Shown piece after piece: positions 8,231 to 17,891 of a stretch of DNA of 64,000 nucleotides. The translations under genes were made by a program, and so were the position numbers. This DNA is from CAVZAB01 sp963773155 (GTDB lineage Bacteria; Pseudomonadota; Alphaproteobacteria; Rhizobiales; Beijerinckiaceae): NCBI GenBank assembly GCA_963773155.1, contig CAVZAB010000018.1, forward strand, positions 62,001 through 126,000. The letters run 5' to 3'. The notes beneath the pieces were generated by a model that had not been told where the DNA came from, ran no database searches, and was given only the letters and a program-made list of their open reading frames with translations. Position 1 is the stretch's first letter, and every line of letters starts with the position of its first letter.

Positions 8231-8592
8231 CACCATTCGGGGCCAAAATCCGGCAATTGCGGGCCGAGCGCGGCATTTCGCTTAAAGACATGGCCAAGGC
8301 CCTGGGCGTGTCGGCGGCCTATCTGTCGGCGCTCGAACATGGCCATCGCGGCAAACCGACCTGGTCGCTGGTTCAGCATATCACCGCATTCTTCAACGTG
8401 ATCTGGGACGAGGCCGACGAACTGACCCATCTCGCCCAAATATCCGACCCGCGGATAACGGTCGATACGGCCGGCCTGTCGCCGCGTGCGACGACCTTTG
8501 CCAACCGGCTCGCCCAGGAAATTGGCGATCTTGACGAAACCGAAGTGGCAGCGTTGGTGGCGATACTGGACGGCCGCCGCCGGCGCCCCTGA
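8227..8592 (+). CDS. Xre-family helix-turn-helix regulator
   Basis: A 121-aa protein with an N-terminal Cro/C1-type HTH: FGAKIRQLRAERGISLKDMA, then ALGVSAAYLSALEHGHRGKP (residues 4-45). The C-terminal part (LSPRATTFANRLAQEIGDLD) is short and mostly helical, with no ligand-binding fold that I recognise. It is the last gene of the Tim44-like/mltA/smr group, coupled to smr by an ATGA overlap. It may regulate that operon, but this is inference. Confidence 0.87.
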   Translation: MTPFGAKIRQLRAERGISLKDMAKALGVSAAYLSALEHGHRGKPTWSLVQHITAFFNVIWDEADELTHLAQISDPRITVDTAGLSPRATTFANRLAQEIGDLDETEVAALVAILDGRRRRP

Positions 8593-8609
8593 GCAATCTG
8601 GAATACAAA

Positions 8610-9614
8610 ATGACCGCGCATACTTTCGAGCTTCTCGGCCTGGGCAACGCGATCGTCGACGTGATTGCGCGCGCCGAAGAGGATTTCCTCGCGCGCCATA
8701 AGTTGCGCAAGGGCGCGATGACCCTGATCGACCAGGCGACCGCCGATCAGCTCTACGCCGCCATGGGTCCGGCGACGATCATCTCGGGGGGATCGGCAGC
8801 CAATACGGCGGTCGGTGTCGTCGAACTCGGCGCCCGCGCCGCTTTCATCGGCAAGATCAGACAGGACGAAATCGGCCACATTTTCGCGCATGATCTTCGG
8901 GCGACGGGCGTCCACTTTGCAACGCCGGCGGCCGCCGAGGGGCCGGCCACCGCACGCTCCTTCATCTTCGTTACGCCGGACGGCGAGCGGACGATGAACA
9001 CGTATCTCGGCGCATGCCAGAACCTTGGGCCGGACGATGTCGACGAGGCGACCGTTCGGGCCGCCGCGATCGTCTATCTTGAAGGCTATTTGTGGGATCC
9101 GCCAGCCGCCAAGGACGCCTTTGTCAAGGCCTCGCGCATCGCGCATGCCGCGCACCGGCGCGTCGCCTTGAGTCTGTCGGACGCGTTTTGCGTCGACCGT
9201 TACCGCAGCGAATTCCTGGACCTGTTGCGCAGCCGCATGGTCGATATTGTGCTTGCCAATGAAAGCGAGCTGAAAGCCCTCTACCAGACCGCCGATTTTG
9301 ACAGCGCCGTCGAGGCGCTTCGACAGGAGGGCGTCTTGGCCGTCGTCACCCGCGCCCAGCACGGATCGCTGGTCGTCACGCACAGTCAGATGCTGGCGGT
9401 CCCCGCCCATCCGATCGACAATCTCGTCGATACGACCGGCGCCGGCGATCTTTTTGCGGCGGGCTTCCTGGCTGGTCTTGCCCGCGGCGTTGATCTTGCC
9501 GCCTGTGCCCGGTTGGGCGCGTTGGCCGCCGCGGAAATCATCCAGCATATCGGGGCGCGGCCGCAGTCTGGCCTGCGTGATCTTGCGTTGCAGAACGGTC
9601 TCGGTCTCGCCTAG
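8610..9614 (+). CDS. PfkB-family carbohydrate/adenosine kinase
   Basis: A 334-aa ribokinase-fold kinase. The N-terminal FELLGLGNAIVDVIAR and GGSAANTAVGVVELGARAAF are the first PfkB signature region. DTTGAGDLFAAGFLAG at about residues 269-284 holds the anion hole and catalytic Asp. The overall pattern resembles the alphaproteobacterial adenosine kinase-like group (AMP from adenosine plus ATP), but sugar substrates cannot be excluded. It follows the Xre gene by 17 bp and converges with coaA with one base between the stops. Confidence 0.87.
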   Translation: MTAHTFELLGLGNAIVDVIARAEEDFLARHKLRKGAMTLIDQATADQLYAAMGPATIISGGSAANTAVGVVELGARAAFIGKIRQDEIGHIFAHDLRATGVHFATPAAAEGPATARSFIFVTPDGERTMNTYLGACQNLGPDDVDEATVRAAAIVYLEGYLWDPPAAKDAFVKASRIAHAAHRRVALSLSDAFCVDRYRSEFLDLLRSRMVDIVLANESELKALYQTADFDSAVEALRQEGVLAVVTRAQHGSLVVTHSQMLAVPAHPIDNLVDTTGAGDLFAAGFLAGLARGVDLAACARLGALAAAEIIQHIGARPQSGLRDLALQNGLGLA

Positions 9615-9615
9615 T

Positions 9616-10584
9616 TCACAGCTTGCGCAGGGCGACCGCCTCGATCCGATGGCTAGCGCCCTTGGTCAAGACGAGGTCGGCCCGCGGCCGGGTCGGCAGA
9701 ATATTCTCGCGCAAATTGGGCAGGTTGGTCTTTGTCCAGATCGAGCGCGCGGTCTCCACCGCCTCGGCATCCCTCAGGTCGGCATATTTGCGGAAGAAGG
9801 AGCGCGGATTGCGAAAGGCTGTTTCGCGCAGCCGCATGAACCGCTCAATATACCATTTTTCGAGGCGGTCGGTCTCGGCGTCGAGATAGATGGAAAAATC
9901 GAAAAAATCCGAGACAAACGGGATTTCGCGACCGTCCCTTGCCGGCCGGTTGGGCAACAGCACGTTGAGGCCCTCGACGATCAGAATGTCAGGCCGATCG
10001 ATGACCAGCCAATCGTCGGCGACAACATCATAAAGGAGATGCGAATAGACCGGGGCGCGAACGTGGCGCCGGCCGGCCTTGATGTCGGAGAGAAAGCGGA
10101 TCAGCGCGGTGCCGTCATAGCTCTCCGGAAAGCCCTTCTTCTCCATCAGGCCTTCGGCCAATAATACGCTGTTGGCGTGGAGAAAGCCGTCGGTCGTCAC
10201 CAATTCGACCTTCGGCGTGTTCGACCAGCGCGACAGCAGCGCTTTCAGCACGCGCGCCGTCGTCGATTTTCCCGCCGCGACCGAGCCGGCAATCCCGATA
10301 ATATATGGCATTTTGCCATCTTCGGCGCCGAGGAAGCGCTGCGTCGCCTTGAATAGACCCTGGGTTGCGGCGACATAAAGCGCCAGCAGCCGCGAAAGCG
10401 GCAAATAGATGGCGACGACCTCTTCGATCGAAATCGGATCGTTCAGCGAGCGCAGCTTGTGCAAGTCCTCCATCGTCAATGTCAGCGGCGTGTCGGCCCG
10501 CAAGGCGGCCCATTCCGCCCGGCTGAAATGCCGATACGGCGACAGCGCCGGTTCTTGCAAAACTCCGCTCGACCTGTCGTTCAC
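9616..10584 (-). CDS. coaA: Type I pantothenate kinase CoaA
   Basis: A 322-aa enzyme catalysing ATP-dependent phosphorylation of pantothenate, the first and rate-controlling step of CoA synthesis. The P-loop GIAGSVAAGKSTTARVLKAL is at about residues 95-114. Family blocks FSRAEWAALR (N-terminus), LVTTDGFLHANSVLLAEGLM, SYDGTALIRFLSDIKAG and DILIVEGLNVLLP follow. The length matches bacterial type I kinases. It is the last gene of the his operon, 10 bp after hisE, an arrangement common in Rhizobiales. coaE lies 6 kb away, so the window holds both ends of CoA synthesis. Confidence 0.96.
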   Translation of the reverse strand: MNDRSSGVLQEPALSPYRHFSRAEWAALRADTPLTLTMEDLHKLRSLNDPISIEEVVAIYLPLSRLLALYVAATQGLFKATQRFLGAEDGKMPYIIGIAGSVAAGKSTTARVLKALLSRWSNTPKVELVTTDGFLHANSVLLAEGLMEKKGFPESYDGTALIRFLSDIKAGRRHVRAPVYSHLLYDVVADDWLVIDRPDILIVEGLNVLLPNRPARDGREIPFVSDFFDFSIYLDAETDRLEKWYIERFMRLRETAFRNPRSFFRKYADLRDAEAVETARSIWTKTNLPNLRENILPTRPRADLVLTKGASHRIEAVALRKL

Positions 10585-10594
10585 ATGCCCATCC

Positions 10595-10911
10595 TCAGCT
10601 GCCTCGCGCCGCCTTTTCTTCCAAGCCCGATTGCGCGGTTCGGCGCTCGAGCTCGGCCATCACCTCGTCAAGCCCGACCCCGCCGGCCTCGAGAACGACG
10701 AGCAAATGATAGATTAGATCGGCAGCCTCGAGCTTGAGCGCCTTGGCATCGCCGGCCAGCGCCGCAATTATGGTTTCGACCGCCTCCTCGCCGAGCTTTC
10801 TCGCGGCGAGCGCCGGTCCGCCGTCGAGCAGGCTGCGGGTGTAAGAGCTGCCGCCGGTTTCGGCCCGCCGCCTTGCAATCAGCTGCGCCAGGTCGGCTAG
10901 CGAAAATCCGC

Positions 10912-10915
<4 letters not shown>
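10595..10915 (-). CDS. hisE: Phosphoribosyl-ATP pyrophosphatase HisE
   Basis: A 106-aa enzyme that hydrolyses phosphoribosyl-ATP to phosphoribosyl-AMP, step 2 of histidine synthesis. The MazG-like core is clear: SSYTRSLLDGGPALAARKLG, then EEAVETIIAALAG with the metal-binding EExxE-type acidic residues, and EAADLIYHLLVVLEAGGV. The start ATG at 10915 overlaps the hisF stop by 4 bp. HisI is not in this operon and must be encoded elsewhere. Confidence 0.95.
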
Positions 10916-11680
<765 letters not shown>

Positions 11681-11688
<8 letters not shown>

Positions 11689-12427
11689 CGGCGCGGCTCT
11701 TGATGAGCGCCAGCGCTGCCTGTGCGTCGAGGCGCCCATCGTACAGAGCGCGGCCGCTGATCACGCCGGCAAGCCGCCGGCAATCGGGTTCGATGAGGCG
11801 CTTGATGTCGTCGAGCGAGGCCAGGCCGCCGGAAACGATCACCGGCACGGAAATCCGCTCGGCCAGTCGCAGGCTCAATTCGACATTGATCCCGGCAAGC
11901 ACGCCGTCTCGATTGATGTCGGTATGGATGATCGCGCCAACGCCGGCGTCCTCGAAACGCAAGGCGAGGTCGATTGCTTGCACCTGGCTGGCGCGCGTCC
12001 AACCTTCAATCGCCACCAGGCCGTGCCGCGCGTCGATGCCGACCGCAATTTGACCGGGATGCAGCCGCGCCGCCTCGCGGACCAGGTCGGGATCGCGCAA
12101 TGCGGCGGTGCCAATGATCACCCGGGCGACGCCCTTTGCCAGCCAGCCTTCGATCGTGCGCATGTCGCGAATGCCGCCGCCGAGCTGGACTGGCAATTTG
12201 ACCGCCGCCAGGATCGCCTCGACCGCGCCGGCATTCATCGGCTTGCCGGCGAAGGCACCGTCGAGATCGACAATGTGCAGCGCCTGGAAACCGGCCGCGG
12301 CGAACAGACGGGCCTGACCCGCCGCGTCGCTGTTGAAGATTTTGGCCTGGTTCATGTCGCCCTGCACGAGGCGGACGCATTGGCCCTCCTTGAGATCGAT
12401 CGCCGGATAGAGGATCACGGTCGCCAC
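11681..12427 (-). CDS. hisA: ProFAR isomerase HisA
   Basis: A 248-aa TIM barrel that isomerises the ProFAR aminoaldose to the PRFAR ketose in histidine synthesis. Hallmarks: YPAIDLKEGQCVRLVQGDMN at the N-terminus with the catalytic Asp, LPVQLGGGIRDMRTIE, and IHTDINRDGVLAGINVE with the second catalytic Asp. The start is a GTG at 12427 inside the 3' end of hisH (13-bp overlap), and the stop lies 8 bp inside hisF, so the whole hisH-A-F-E run is translationally overlapped. Confidence 0.95.
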
Positions 12428-13065
12428 CGCAGGAAATTGCCGAGCAAGGCAAGCCCGAGGCGCTGGCTTTTCTCGGGATGGAACTGGGTCCCGACAATGT
12501 TGTCGCGGCCGACCATGGCAGTGAGCGGCCCGCCGTAATCGGCTTGCGCGATCAAGTCAGCGGCGGCGGCGACTTCAAAATGGTAGGAATGGACAAAATA
12601 AGCGTGCAGGCCCGCTTCGCCGCAGGCAATGCCTTCGAGCAGTGGATGCGCCCGGCGGATTTCAAGCGTGTTCCAACCCATGTGCGGCACTTTCAGGCCG
12701 GGATCCGCCGGTCGGATCAAGCCGACCACGCCGCCGATCCAGCCGAGACCGGCCGTGCCGCGATGTTCGCGGCCATAATCGGCGAAAAGCTGCATGCCGA
12801 CGCAAATGCCAAGCAGTGGCTTGCCCCTTGTCAGGACCGCCTCGTGCAACGCCTCGCTCATACCCGCAATCGCCGCAAGCCCAGCCCGGCAATCGCCAAA
12901 GGCGCCGACCCCCGGCAAGACGATCCGCTCGCTGTCGCGCAGCCGGGCCGGATCGGAAGTCACCAGGATCGGTTGGCTGCGGTCAATTTCGCGGGCGGCC
13001 CGCTCCAGCGCCTTTTGTGCCGAGCGCAGGTTGCCAGAGCCATAATCGACGATCGCAACGCTCAT
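12415..13065 (-). CDS. hisH: Imidazole glycerol phosphate synthase, glutamine amidotransferase subunit HisH
   Basis: A 216-aa class I amidotransferase that supplies ammonia to HisF. The nucleophile elbow LLGICVGMQLFA carries Cys88. The catalytic His and Glu are in TQFHPEKSQ near the C-terminus (about 193-201). VAIVDYGSGNLRS is the usual start. ATG 13065 is preferred over TTG 13068, since it overlaps the DUF2628 stop as TGATG, a typical coupling arrangement. Confidence 0.95.
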   Translation of the reverse strand: MSVAIVDYGSGNLRSAQKALERAAREIDRSQPILVTSDPARLRDSERIVLPGVGAFGDCRAGLAAIAGMSEALHEAVLTRGKPLLGICVGMQLFADYGREHRGTAGLGWIGGVVGLIRPADPGLKVPHMGWNTLEIRRAHPLLEGIACGEAGLHAYFVHSYHFEVAAAADLIAQADYGGPLTAMVGRDNIVGTQFHPEKSQRLGLALLGNFLRWRP

Positions 13066-13529
13066 CAAAGCCCCCCCGGCAGGGGGAAACTGCCAATGAC
13101 AGGCGCGTCATCGAAAGTGGCCGGAAAGGCCGCCCCTGCCGAAGGCCGCGGCGCCGGGCGGCGGCGGCTGAAAAAGATCCGTTCGGCGGTCGTCCGGCCG
13201 GGCGCCGTCACCACGTCGACGAGCCGATAGCCCCGGCTGACCAGCCGGTCGCGCAGCAGCGAGCGGCCCTCGAGGCCAAGCGCGAGCGCGATCAGGCCAA
13301 GCGCAAACAGCACATTCGACCATGCCAGGCCAGCGCGCCAATGGCCGAGGACGACCAACCCGCTGAGGCCGGCAAACAGAACCAGGCCGGTCCACAGCCG
13401 GTGCCAGAGCAACCAGATCGGCCCAAGGAGAAAGGCGGCGAGACAGAAGCCCTCGGAGACAAAAGCGACCGTCTCGCCGGAACCGCGGCCGGCCGCGTAT
13501 TCGATGTCATAAATGGTGTAAGTCGCCAT
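13065..13529 (-). CDS. DUF2628 membrane protein in the his operon
   Basis: A 154-aa protein of the DUF2628 family. It has a polar N-terminus (MATYTIYDIEYAAG), then three hydrophobic stretches, GFCLAAFLLGPIWLLWHRLW, TGLVLFAGLSGLVVLGH and SNVLFALGLIALALGLEG (residues about 27-90), and a basic Pro/Arg-rich C-terminal tail. It is predicted to be an inner-membrane protein. It sits between hisB (18 bp upstream) and hisH (1-bp overlap), a position also seen in other Rhizobiales, but no role in histidine synthesis is known. Confidence 0.88.
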   Translation of the reverse strand: MATYTIYDIEYAAGRGSGETVAFVSEGFCLAAFLLGPIWLLWHRLWTGLVLFAGLSGLVVLGHWRAGLAWSNVLFALGLIALALGLEGRSLLRDRLVSRGYRLVDVVTAPGRTTAERIFFSRRRPAPRPSAGAAFPATFDDAPVIGSFPLPGGL

Positions 13530-13547
13530 GCCTGCCGCCCCTGTTCG

Positions 13548-14141
13548 TCAACCCGCGAGCGAGCCCTTGGTCGAGGGCACCCGGCCAAGTTGTCGCGGGT
13601 CCAGACTAACCGCCTGACGGAGCGCCCGAGCGACGCCTTTGAAGCAGGTTTCGCAGATATGGTGATTGTTGTCGCCGTAGAGCGTCGTGACATGCAGAGT
13701 AATGGCCGCACGCATCGCAAAGGCCTGGAAGAATTCGCGCACCAATTCGGTGTCGAATGTCCCGATTTTGGCGCGGGAAAACTCGGTCTTCCAGACCAGA
13801 TACGGCCGCCCCGAGAGATCGACGGCAACCCGTGTCATCGCGTCGTCCATCGCCAGATGCACGTCGGCAAAGCGCATGATGCCGCTGCGTTCGCCGAGCG
13901 CGGCGGCAAGCGCCTGGCCGAAGGCAATTCCGGTATCCTCCACCAGGTGATGCTGATCGACATGAAGGTCGCCGGTTGCCGTCACACTGATGTCGAACAG
14001 AGCGTGTCTCGCCACCTGCTCCAACATATGGTCAAAAAAGCCCACGCCAGTGGCGATGGCGGCCTCGCCACTGCCGTCAAGGGCAAGCTCGACCGCGATT
14101 TCGGTTTCCTTGGTTTTCCGTCGGATCGTCGCGCGACGCAT
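13548..14141 (-). CDS. hisB: Imidazoleglycerol-phosphate dehydratase HisB
   Basis: A 197-aa monofunctional dehydratase that converts imidazole glycerol phosphate to imidazole acetol phosphate. Metal-binding repeats are visible: GVGFFDHMLEQVARHALFD and DQHHLVEDTGIAFGQAL in the first half, and YGDNNHHICETCFKGVARAL in the second. PSTKGSL at the C-terminus is typical. The frame extends far upstream, but ATG 14141 (MRRATIRRKTKETEIAVEL) matches family N-termini. It is the first gene of the leftward his operon, divergent from hslV across about 170 bp. Confidence 0.95.
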   Translation of the reverse strand: MRRATIRRKTKETEIAVELALDGSGEAAIATGVGFFDHMLEQVARHALFDISVTATGDLHVDQHHLVEDTGIAFGQALAAALGERSGIMRFADVHLAMDDAMTRVAVDLSGRPYLVWKTEFSRAKIGTFDTELVREFFQAFAMRAAITLHVTTLYGDNNHHICETCFKGVARALRQAVSLDPRQLGRVPSTKGSLAG

Positions 14142-14253
14142 GCGAATGGGCCCGCCTGTTTTGAGGAACGAAGGTGCCGCCGCGGCCGCTTCTAGCAAGG
14201 AACGGACCAATTGGCCACCCTCGACTGATGGCAATGCCGGCCAGACCGGCGGG

Positions 14254-14280
14254 CTTGCAAGGCTTCGGCGCAACCCATAG
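14254..14280 (+). promoter_or_regulatory. Possible sigma-32 promoter for hslVU
   Basis: CTTG (14254-14257) and CCCATAG (14274-14280) are separated by 16 bp, resembling the alphaproteobacterial heat-shock promoter (CTTG, 16-18 bp, C-rich then AT-rich -10). It lies 32 bp before the hslV ATG. The -35 lacks the ideal GAA extension, so this is a weaker match than those upstream of hsp20 and grpE. Confidence 0.35.
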
Positions 14281-14312
14281 ATCGGGAGGGCCAGCCCCTC
14301 GGAGAACTTTTC

Positions 14313-14879
14313 ATGATAGCGCCACAAGACGCCCCGGCCAGCCACTGGCATGCGACGACTATTTTGATGGTTCGCAAAGGCGGCCGCACCGTCATTGGCG
14401 GCGACGGTCAGGTCTCGTTCGGTTCGACCATTATCAAGGGCAATGCGCGCAAGGTTCGCCGGCTCGCCAAGGGCGAGGTGATTGCCGGATTTGCCGGGGC
14501 GACGGCCGATGCCTTCACGCTGTTCGAACGGCTGGAGAGCAAGCTCGAACAATATCCCGGCCAATTGACCCGCGCCTGCGTCGAGCTGGCCAAGAATTGG
14601 CGCACCGACCGCTATTTGCGGCGGCTCGAAGCGATGATGCTGGTTGCCGACAGCCAGGCGAGCTTGGTGCTGACCGGCACTGGCGATGTTTTGGAGCCCG
14701 AGGCGGGGGAAAAGGGCAGTGCGATGGGGATCGGATCGGGCGGCAATTTCGCGCTGGCCGCGGCGCGGGCTCTGCTCGAGACGGATTTCGAGGCCGAGGA
14801 AATCGTCCGGCGGGCGATGCGGATTGCGGCCGAGATCTGCGTCTATACCAATCGCAATCTGGTGATTGAAAGCCTCTGA
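14313..14879 (+). CDS. hslV: ATP-dependent protease peptidase subunit HslV
   Basis: A 188-aa proteasome-like peptidase that forms the core of the HslUV protease. The catalytic N-terminal Thr is in HATTILMVRK (Thr15), so a 14-residue propeptide should be removed. GDGQVSFGSTIIKGNARKVR and GFAGATADAFTLFERLE are family blocks. GIGSGGNFALAAARALL marks the C-terminal half. Its stop overlaps the hslU start (TGATG). Confidence 0.96.
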   Translation: MIAPQDAPASHWHATTILMVRKGGRTVIGGDGQVSFGSTIIKGNARKVRRLAKGEVIAGFAGATADAFTLFERLESKLEQYPGQLTRACVELAKNWRTDRYLRRLEAMMLVADSQASLVLTGTGDVLEPEAGEKGSAMGIGSGGNFALAAARALLETDFEAEEIVRRAMRIAAEICVYTNRNLVIESL

Positions 14880-16186
14880 TGACCAATTTTTCGCCGCGCG
14901 AGACTGTCTCCGAACTCGACCGCTTCATTGTCGGTCAGCACAACGCCAAACGCGCCGTGGCAATCGCCCTGCGCAACCGCTGGCGGCGCCTTCAGCTCGA
15001 AGGCCCGATGCGTGACGAGGTGCTGCCCAAGAACATTCTGATGATCGGCCCAACCGGCTGCGGCAAAACCGAAATCTCGCGGCGGTTGGCCAAGCTCGCC
15101 GGGGCGCCGTTTCTCAAGATCGAAGCGACGAAATTCACCGAGGTCGGCTATGTCGGCCGCGATGTCGAACAGATTATCCGCGATCTCGTCGAGGTCGGCA
15201 TAAGCCTGGTCAAGGAGGCCAAACGCAAGGCGCTTGAGGCCAAGTCCCAGCTCGCCGCCGAAGAACGACTTCTCGACGCTTTGGTCGGCGCCCAGGCCAG
15301 CGCCACCACTAGGGATGCGTTCCGCCGCAAATTGCGCAACGGCGAACTCGAGGACAAGGAGATCGAAATCGAATTGGTCCAATCGGCCGGCGGCATGCCA
15401 ATGTTCGAATTGCCGAATTTGCCGGGCGCCTCGGTCGGCGCGATCTCGCTCGGCGATTTATTCGGCAAGACACTCGGCAACCGGACCAAGGCGCGCCGGA
15501 TGCGTGTCGCAGAAGCGCGCGAGCCGCTCGGGCTCGAGGAAAGCGACAAGCTGCTCGATCAAGACCAGATCGTCAAGGAGGCGATCCGTGAGGTCGAAAA
15601 CAACGGCATCGTCTTTATCGACGAGATCGACAAGATTTGTGCGGGCGAGGGCCGGATGGGCGCCGACGTCTCGCGCGAAGGCGTGCAGCGCGATCTCCTG
15701 CCGCTGATTGAGGGGACCAGAATCAGCACCAAGCACGGCATCGTCAAGACCGATCATATTCTGTTCGTCGCCTCCGGCGCCTTTCACATCGCCAAACCGT
15801 CGGATCTATTGCCGGAACTGCAAGGCAGGCTGCCGATACGCGTCGAGCTCTCGCCGCTCAACGAGGCGGATTTTCGCCGCATCCTCACCGAGACCGAAGC
15901 CAGTCTCATCAAGCAATATGTTGCCCTATTGAAGACCGAGGGCGTCGACTTGACTTTCACGCCCGATGCCATCGACGCGCTGGCGCGGATCGCGGTACAG
16001 GTCAATGCCAGCATCGAGAATATTGGCGCCCGCCGCCTGCAAACAGTCATGGAGCGGGTCCTCGACGATATCAGCTTCACCGCGGCGGACCGATCCGGCG
16101 AATCGATTGTGATCGATTCGGATTATGTCGAAAAGAACATCGGCGATCTTGCCAGAAATGCCGATCTGAGCCGATACATACTCTAG
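14879..16186 (+). CDS. hslU: ATP-dependent protease ATPase subunit HslU
   Basis: A 435-aa AAA+ unfoldase that feeds substrates to HslV. Walker A is GPTGCGKTE at about residues 60-68, Walker B is VFIDEIDKI at about 246-254, and GYVGRDVEQIIRDL is the pore/N-domain GYVG motif. The C-terminal LSRYIL, which docks into HslV, is intact. Length is normal. It is translationally coupled to hslV. Confidence 0.97.
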   Translation: MTNFSPRETVSELDRFIVGQHNAKRAVAIALRNRWRRLQLEGPMRDEVLPKNILMIGPTGCGKTEISRRLAKLAGAPFLKIEATKFTEVGYVGRDVEQIIRDLVEVGISLVKEAKRKALEAKSQLAAEERLLDALVGAQASATTRDAFRRKLRNGELEDKEIEIELVQSAGGMPMFELPNLPGASVGAISLGDLFGKTLGNRTKARRMRVAEAREPLGLEESDKLLDQDQIVKEAIREVENNGIVFIDEIDKICAGEGRMGADVSREGVQRDLLPLIEGTRISTKHGIVKTDHILFVASGAFHIAKPSDLLPELQGRLPIRVELSPLNEADFRRILTETEASLIKQYVALLKTEGVDLTFTPDAIDALARIAVQVNASIENIGARRLQTVMERVLDDISFTAADRSGESIVIDSDYVEKNIGDLARNADLSRYIL

Positions 16187-16239
16187 CCGACCGTGGCGCG
16201 ATAGGCACTGGCCCTGCGTGGTGCAATTGGGATGAGACG

Positions 16240-17802
16240 ATGGCGATGACGCGCCAGATGCTGACGGTCGGCGGCGGCACCGCCGTGTCGAGGCTAGTCG
16301 GTTTTCTCCGCGATATCATGATCGCTTCGGCGCTTGGCTCGGGCTTTGCCGCCGACGCCTTTATCGTCGCGTTCCGGTTGCCGAACCTGTTTCGCCGCCT
16401 GCTCGCCGAAGGCGGGCTGAACGCCGCCTTGGTGCCGATCTATGGGCGTAAGCTCGAGCGCGACGGAGCGCTCGCCGCAGCGCGGTTTGCCGGCAATGTT
16501 TTTGCCATCGTCGCACTGCTGCTCGCTGGCCTCGGGTTGCTCGCTCATTTCGCGATGCCGCAAATCGTCTTCATGTTGGCGCCGGGTTTTGCCGCGACGC
16601 CGGCGAAAATGGCGCTGACCATTCGCCTGTCGCATATTGTCTTTCCTTTTCTAGGTCTGGCCGTTCTTTCGGCGATCTGCGCGGCCCTGCTCAACGCGAC
16701 CCACCATTTCCGCGCCGCTGCGGCAGCGCCGATCGTCTTCAATCTTGTCATCGTTGCGGCGCTTGTCTTGATGCTGGTTTTTCCGCCGGACGATGCGACC
16801 GGCGTTGCGGTCGGCTTGTGCTGGGCCGTCACAATTGCCGGCCTCGCCCAGCTTCTCGTCTGCGGGTTTGGCGTCAAGCGGGCCGGCATTGCGCCGGCGA
16901 TTGCCGCGCCTCGCTTCGACGGCGAGACGCGGCGCTTTCTTTCGGCGAGCCTGCCGGGTGTGCTGGCCGGCGGCCTCGCCCAGGTCAACGTCTTCATCGG
17001 CACCATTATCGGCTCGGCCTCGACGAGCGTCGTTTCCTATCTCTATTACGCCGACCGTGTCTACCAATTGCCGCTTGGCATTTTCGGCGCCGCCATCGGT
17101 CTCATTCTCTTACCCGAATTGACCCGGCGATTGGCGGCCGGCGATCAGGGCGGCGCCCGGCTCGTGCAGAAGAACACATTGGAACTTGCCCTCGTCCTGA
17201 CTTTGCCTGCGGCTGTCGGCCTTGCGGTTGCGGCGCGGCCGATCGTCGAGGTTTTGTTCGAGCGGGGTGCCTTCGGTGCCGAGGCGACCCGTGCCACCGC
17301 CGCGGCGCTGGCAACTTACGGGCTTGGTCTGCCGGGCTATGTCTTGGCCAAGGTCCTCCATCCCGGCTTTTTTGCTCGCCATGACTTGCGTACGCCCGTG
17401 CTTGTGGCGCTGGCCGGCGCGTTACTCGACCTCGGTGTCGCTCTCTGGCTGTTTCCCGTTCTGGCGCAGGTCGGCATAGCGGTCGCAGCGACCGCCGCCG
17501 GCTGGTTCAACGCCGTCGTCCTGACGTTCATCTTGTGGCGCCGCCGGCATCTTGTCCTTGACGGCGGCTTTCTTCGCCGCGTCCTCCTATTGGCCACCGC
17601 CGCCGCTCTGATGGGCGGCGCGCTGTTCGTCTACGGCAACCTGCTTGCCTCGGCGCTCGTCGCCGGCCGCTCGGCCGGCGTCAAGGCTGGTGCCCTGCTG
17701 GTGCTGTGCAGCGCCGGCGCGGCAACCTATTTCCTCATCGCCTGGCTTGCCGGCTGCATCGATCCGGGCCGGCTTTGGCGTCGCGCCCCAGGGGCCGGCT
17801 GA
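16240..17802 (+). CDS. murJ: Lipid II flippase MurJ
   Basis: A 520-aa polytopic protein of the MATE-like MurJ/MviN family, which flips lipid II across the inner membrane for peptidoglycan synthesis. The N-terminus LTVGGGTAVSRLVGFLRDIM and the conserved FRLPNLFRRLLAEGGLNAAL are clear. SYLYYADRVYQLPLGIFGAA and LYTI-type helices follow, with about 14 hydrophobic segments. In many Rhizobiales murJ follows glnD; here it follows hslU by 53 bp, and glnD stands alone 38 kb away. Confidence 0.95.
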   Translation: MAMTRQMLTVGGGTAVSRLVGFLRDIMIASALGSGFAADAFIVAFRLPNLFRRLLAEGGLNAALVPIYGRKLERDGALAAARFAGNVFAIVALLLAGLGLLAHFAMPQIVFMLAPGFAATPAKMALTIRLSHIVFPFLGLAVLSAICAALLNATHHFRAAAAAPIVFNLVIVAALVLMLVFPPDDATGVAVGLCWAVTIAGLAQLLVCGFGVKRAGIAPAIAAPRFDGETRRFLSASLPGVLAGGLAQVNVFIGTIIGSASTSVVSYLYYADRVYQLPLGIFGAAIGLILLPELTRRLAAGDQGGARLVQKNTLELALVLTLPAAVGLAVAARPIVEVLFERGAFGAEATRATAAALATYGLGLPGYVLAKVLHPGFFARHDLRTPVLVALAGALLDLGVALWLFPVLAQVGIAVAATAAGWFNAVVLTFILWRRRHLVLDGGFLRRVLLLATAAALMGGALFVYGNLLASALVAGRSAGVKAGALLVLCSAGAATYFLIAWLAGCIDPGRLWRRAPGAG

Positions 17803-17820
17803 CGCGAATTTTGCCGGCCC
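17792..17820 (+). terminator. Hairpin terminator after murJ
   Basis: A perfect 8-bp stem, GGGCCGGC paired with GCCGGCCC, with a 13-nt loop spans the murJ stop codon and is followed by a T-rich run (GTGTTTTG). It separates murJ from trpS, whose ATG lies 71 bp downstream. Confidence 0.5.
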
Positions 17821-17891
17821 GTGTTTTGCTTGCCTTTGCCGGGCCGCGTTGCGATAAGGTCGCCGGCAAGCGTTGGGGATGACCAGTCATT

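Noticed and set aside
12642..14195. Open frame of 517 codons on the + strand opposite hisH, DUF2628 and hisB
   Set aside because: Antisense to three well-supported genes; no domain.
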